64,000 nucleotides of DNA from Zobellia uliginosa (lineage in GTDB: Bacteria > Bacteroidota > Bacteroidia > Flavobacteriales > Flavobacteriaceae), in NCBI RefSeq assembly GCF_018860745.1, contig NZ_JAHKPY010000014.1, forward strand, positions 893,214-957,213. Reading direction: 5' to 3'. The notes beneath the pieces were generated by a model, which saw only the letters and a program-made list of their open reading frames with translations, made no database searches and was not told the DNA's origin. Shown here piece after piece: positions 62,644 to 64,000 of the stretch; position 1 is the stretch's first letter, and the number at the start of each line of letters is the position of its first letter. Made by a program: the position numbers and the translations under genes.

Positions 62644-64000
62644 ATGGCAGGAGGAAAAGCAACACCACGTCAGAAGATGGTCAATCTAATGTATTTGATC
62701 TTCATCGCTATGCTGGCGTTAAACATGAGCAAAGAAGTACTTGCAGCTTTCGGGATAATGAACGAAAAGATGGAGACTTCAAACGTATCGACTACAGAAA
62801 GTAACCTAGCTTTCTTGAGTGGTCTAGAAACTAAAGCTGGAGAAGATTCCGAGAAATACGGAAAGCTTTATAAAGATGCGCAGAAAATCAAGCAGATGTC
62901 ACAAGAGTATTATGACTATCTAGAAGGCCTTAAAAAAGGCATGACAGAAGGTCTAGAAGATGCAAAGGACTATGCAAAAATGGATAATTCTGACTTCTTA
63001 GATCAACAATTCTTTCAAGGAGACAATCTATCTGAAGGTGGAAAGGAATTCATGAGCAGAATTAACGACTACCGCACACAAGTGTCGGCTATTGTACCAA
63101 AAGATTTGAAAGAATCTGTAAACTCTCGTTTCGCAACCGGTGATGAAAACGGTAAGGAAACAAAAAGAGATGGTAGCAAGCAAGATTGGATCAATTACCA
63201 CTATGAAGGTTACCCTTTAATAGCTTCGTTAGCTAAACTTACGGCGCTTCAAGCAGACGTAAAGGCTACGGAAGAAGACGCTCTTAAAAGAATGTTGGAA
63301 GGTGAGTTAACGAGCCAAGTATCGCTTAAGAATTTTGCAACATCATTGCAGGCTAGCAAATCTGCTTTTTACTCTGGTGAGAAGTACGATGGTAAGATTA
63401 TCATTAGTAAAACCGATAACTCTTCAACTCCTGTAAAAGCTGAATTAACGTTAGACGGAAGAAAACTTTCTGAAGGTTCTGACTATAAGTTAGAAGCTGG
63501 TGGTGTTAAAATGTTAATCGGAGCTGGTTCTGCCGGAGATCATACTGTAGAAGGTACATTGTACTTTAAGCAAGATGGTGAGGAGATTCCAGTACCTGTT
63601 AAAAATAGCTTTGCTACTATTAGCAAGCCTAACTCTGCCTTAATTGCTGCAGATAAGATGAACGTTGTTTATCGTGGTGTAGCTAACCCAATGTCTATAT
63701 CTATACCAGGTATTCCGGACAACAAAGTTAGTGCATCTGCACCAGGACTTAAGAAAGTAAGTTCTAGCAAATACGTAATGAACCCAGGTAAGGGTAGAAC
63801 GGTAAAAATAGTTGCCTCCGGTACTTTGCCTGACGGTCAGCGTATTTCTACTCCTGCTGAGTTTAGAATTAAGGATATTCCAAGACCAGCAGGTTCTGTA
63901 AGTAAGCAAACCGGTAATGCTAAAATGCCAAGGTCTAACATGGAAATTGCTACTATTGGCGCAATGTTAGAAGACTTTGATTTTGATTTGAACCTGAAAG
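62644..64000 (+). CDS. gldM: Gliding motility / T9SS motor protein GldM, 5' part
   Basis: ATG at 62644, open to the right edge (about 452 codons seen of a usual ~515). One N-terminal membrane helix (MVNLMYLIFIAMLALNMSKE) followed by the long periplasmic region with a helical first domain and later Ig-like domains (ESVNSRFATGDENGK, then KIIISKTDNSSTPVKAELT, MNVVYRGVANPMSISIPG). It couples the inner-membrane motor to the GldKN ring. gldN would be expected just beyond the window. Confidence 0.95.
   Translation, partial: MAGGKATPRQKMVNLMYLIFIAMLALNMSKEVLAAFGIMNEKMETSNVSTTESNLAFLSGLETKAGEDSEKYGKLYKDAQKIKQMSQEYYDYLEGLKKGMTEGLEDAKDYAKMDNSDFLDQQFFQGDNLSEGGKEFMSRINDYRTQVSAIVPKDLKESVNSRFATGDENGKETKRDGSKQDWINYHYEGYPLIASLAKLTALQADVKATEEDALKRMLEGELTSQVSLKNFATSLQASKSAFYSGEKYDGKIIISKTDNSSTPVKAELTLDGRKLSEGSDYKLEAGGVKMLIGAGSAGDHTVEGTLYFKQDGEEIPVPVKNSFATISKPNSALIAADKMNVVYRGVANPMSISIPGIPDNKVSASAPGLKKVSSSKYVMNPGKGRTVKIVASGTLPDGQRISTPAEFRIKDIPRPAGSVSKQTGNAKMPRSNMEIATIGAMLEDFDFDLNLK

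Overview
The window is chromosomal DNA of a member of the Flavobacteriaceae (Bacteroidota). Evidence for this: gliding/type IX secretion genes gldK-gldL-gldM at the right end; Bacteroidota-type promoters (TTTG, 19-22 nt, TAnnTTTG) instead of E. coli -35/-10 boxes; AT-rich DNA with hardly any Shine-Dalgarno sites; flavobacterial families such as the GYDIA GHMP kinase and the HYC_CC_PP protein; and many lipoproteins. A genus cannot be fixed from the sequence alone. I see no insertion sequence, prophage, CRISPR array or rRNA. The background is vertically inherited core genome.

Layout. 1-1.7 kb: tail of an AraC regulator and a cell-wall amidase. 1.7-7.6 kb (minus): a five-gene operon (rhodanese, DUF2064 GT-A enzyme, purine-nucleoside/MTA-type phosphorylase, DUF547, GT2 glycosyltransferase), preceded by a lipoprotein ADP-ribosylglycohydrolase and an MtnK-like kinase; the parts resemble families named for arsenosugar synthesis. 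7.7 kb: a self-contained tRNA-Phe unit. 7.9-15.8 kb (plus): coaX, an outer-membrane protein, a TPR protein, lptC, a small membrane protein, a CNNM/CBS protein and a PpiD-like chaperone. 15.8-18.1 kb (minus): HMG-CoA reductase and its GHMP kinase partner. 18.2-21.9 kb (plus): dipeptidyl peptidase IV and a peptide transporter. 21.9-28.8 kb (minus): comEC, NlpC/P60, DUF885, lpxB, a membrane protein, surE. 29-31 kb: tail-specific protease. 31.2-33.3 kb (minus): methionine sulfoxide reductases around a DoxX-like gene. 33.4 kb: secreted nuclease. 34.3-40 kb (minus): the rod-shape operon mreB-mreC-mreD-mrdA-rodA. 40-43.4 kb: purH, a GAF protein, a lipoprotein. 43.7-47 kb (plus): a Cys-rich/TonB-receptor/HMA module, probably for copper or another soft metal. 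47.4-54.2 kb (minus): miaB, sigma-54 activator, lptE, TPR protein, secG, groES, groEL. 55-64 kb (plus): LVIVD lipoprotein, topA, a degenerate arginase-fold protein, gldK, gldL and the 5' part of gldM.

Themes. Envelope biogenesis dominates (LptC, LptE, LpxB, SecG, PpiD, Mre/PBP2/RodA, Gld). The most unusual observations are: a phosphorylase whose key residues look adenosine- and 5'-substituent-specific, in an operon with a nucleotidyltransferase-like enzyme and a glycosyltransferase; a perfect intrinsic terminator embedded in the lipoprotein signal-peptide codons of lptC; a 48-bp in-frame palindromic-repeat insertion flanked by a 9-bp duplication in a TonB receptor; a perfect 17-bp inverted repeat abutting the start codon of a DoxX-like gene; and a ureohydrolase-fold protein that has lost half its metal ligands just upstream of gldK.
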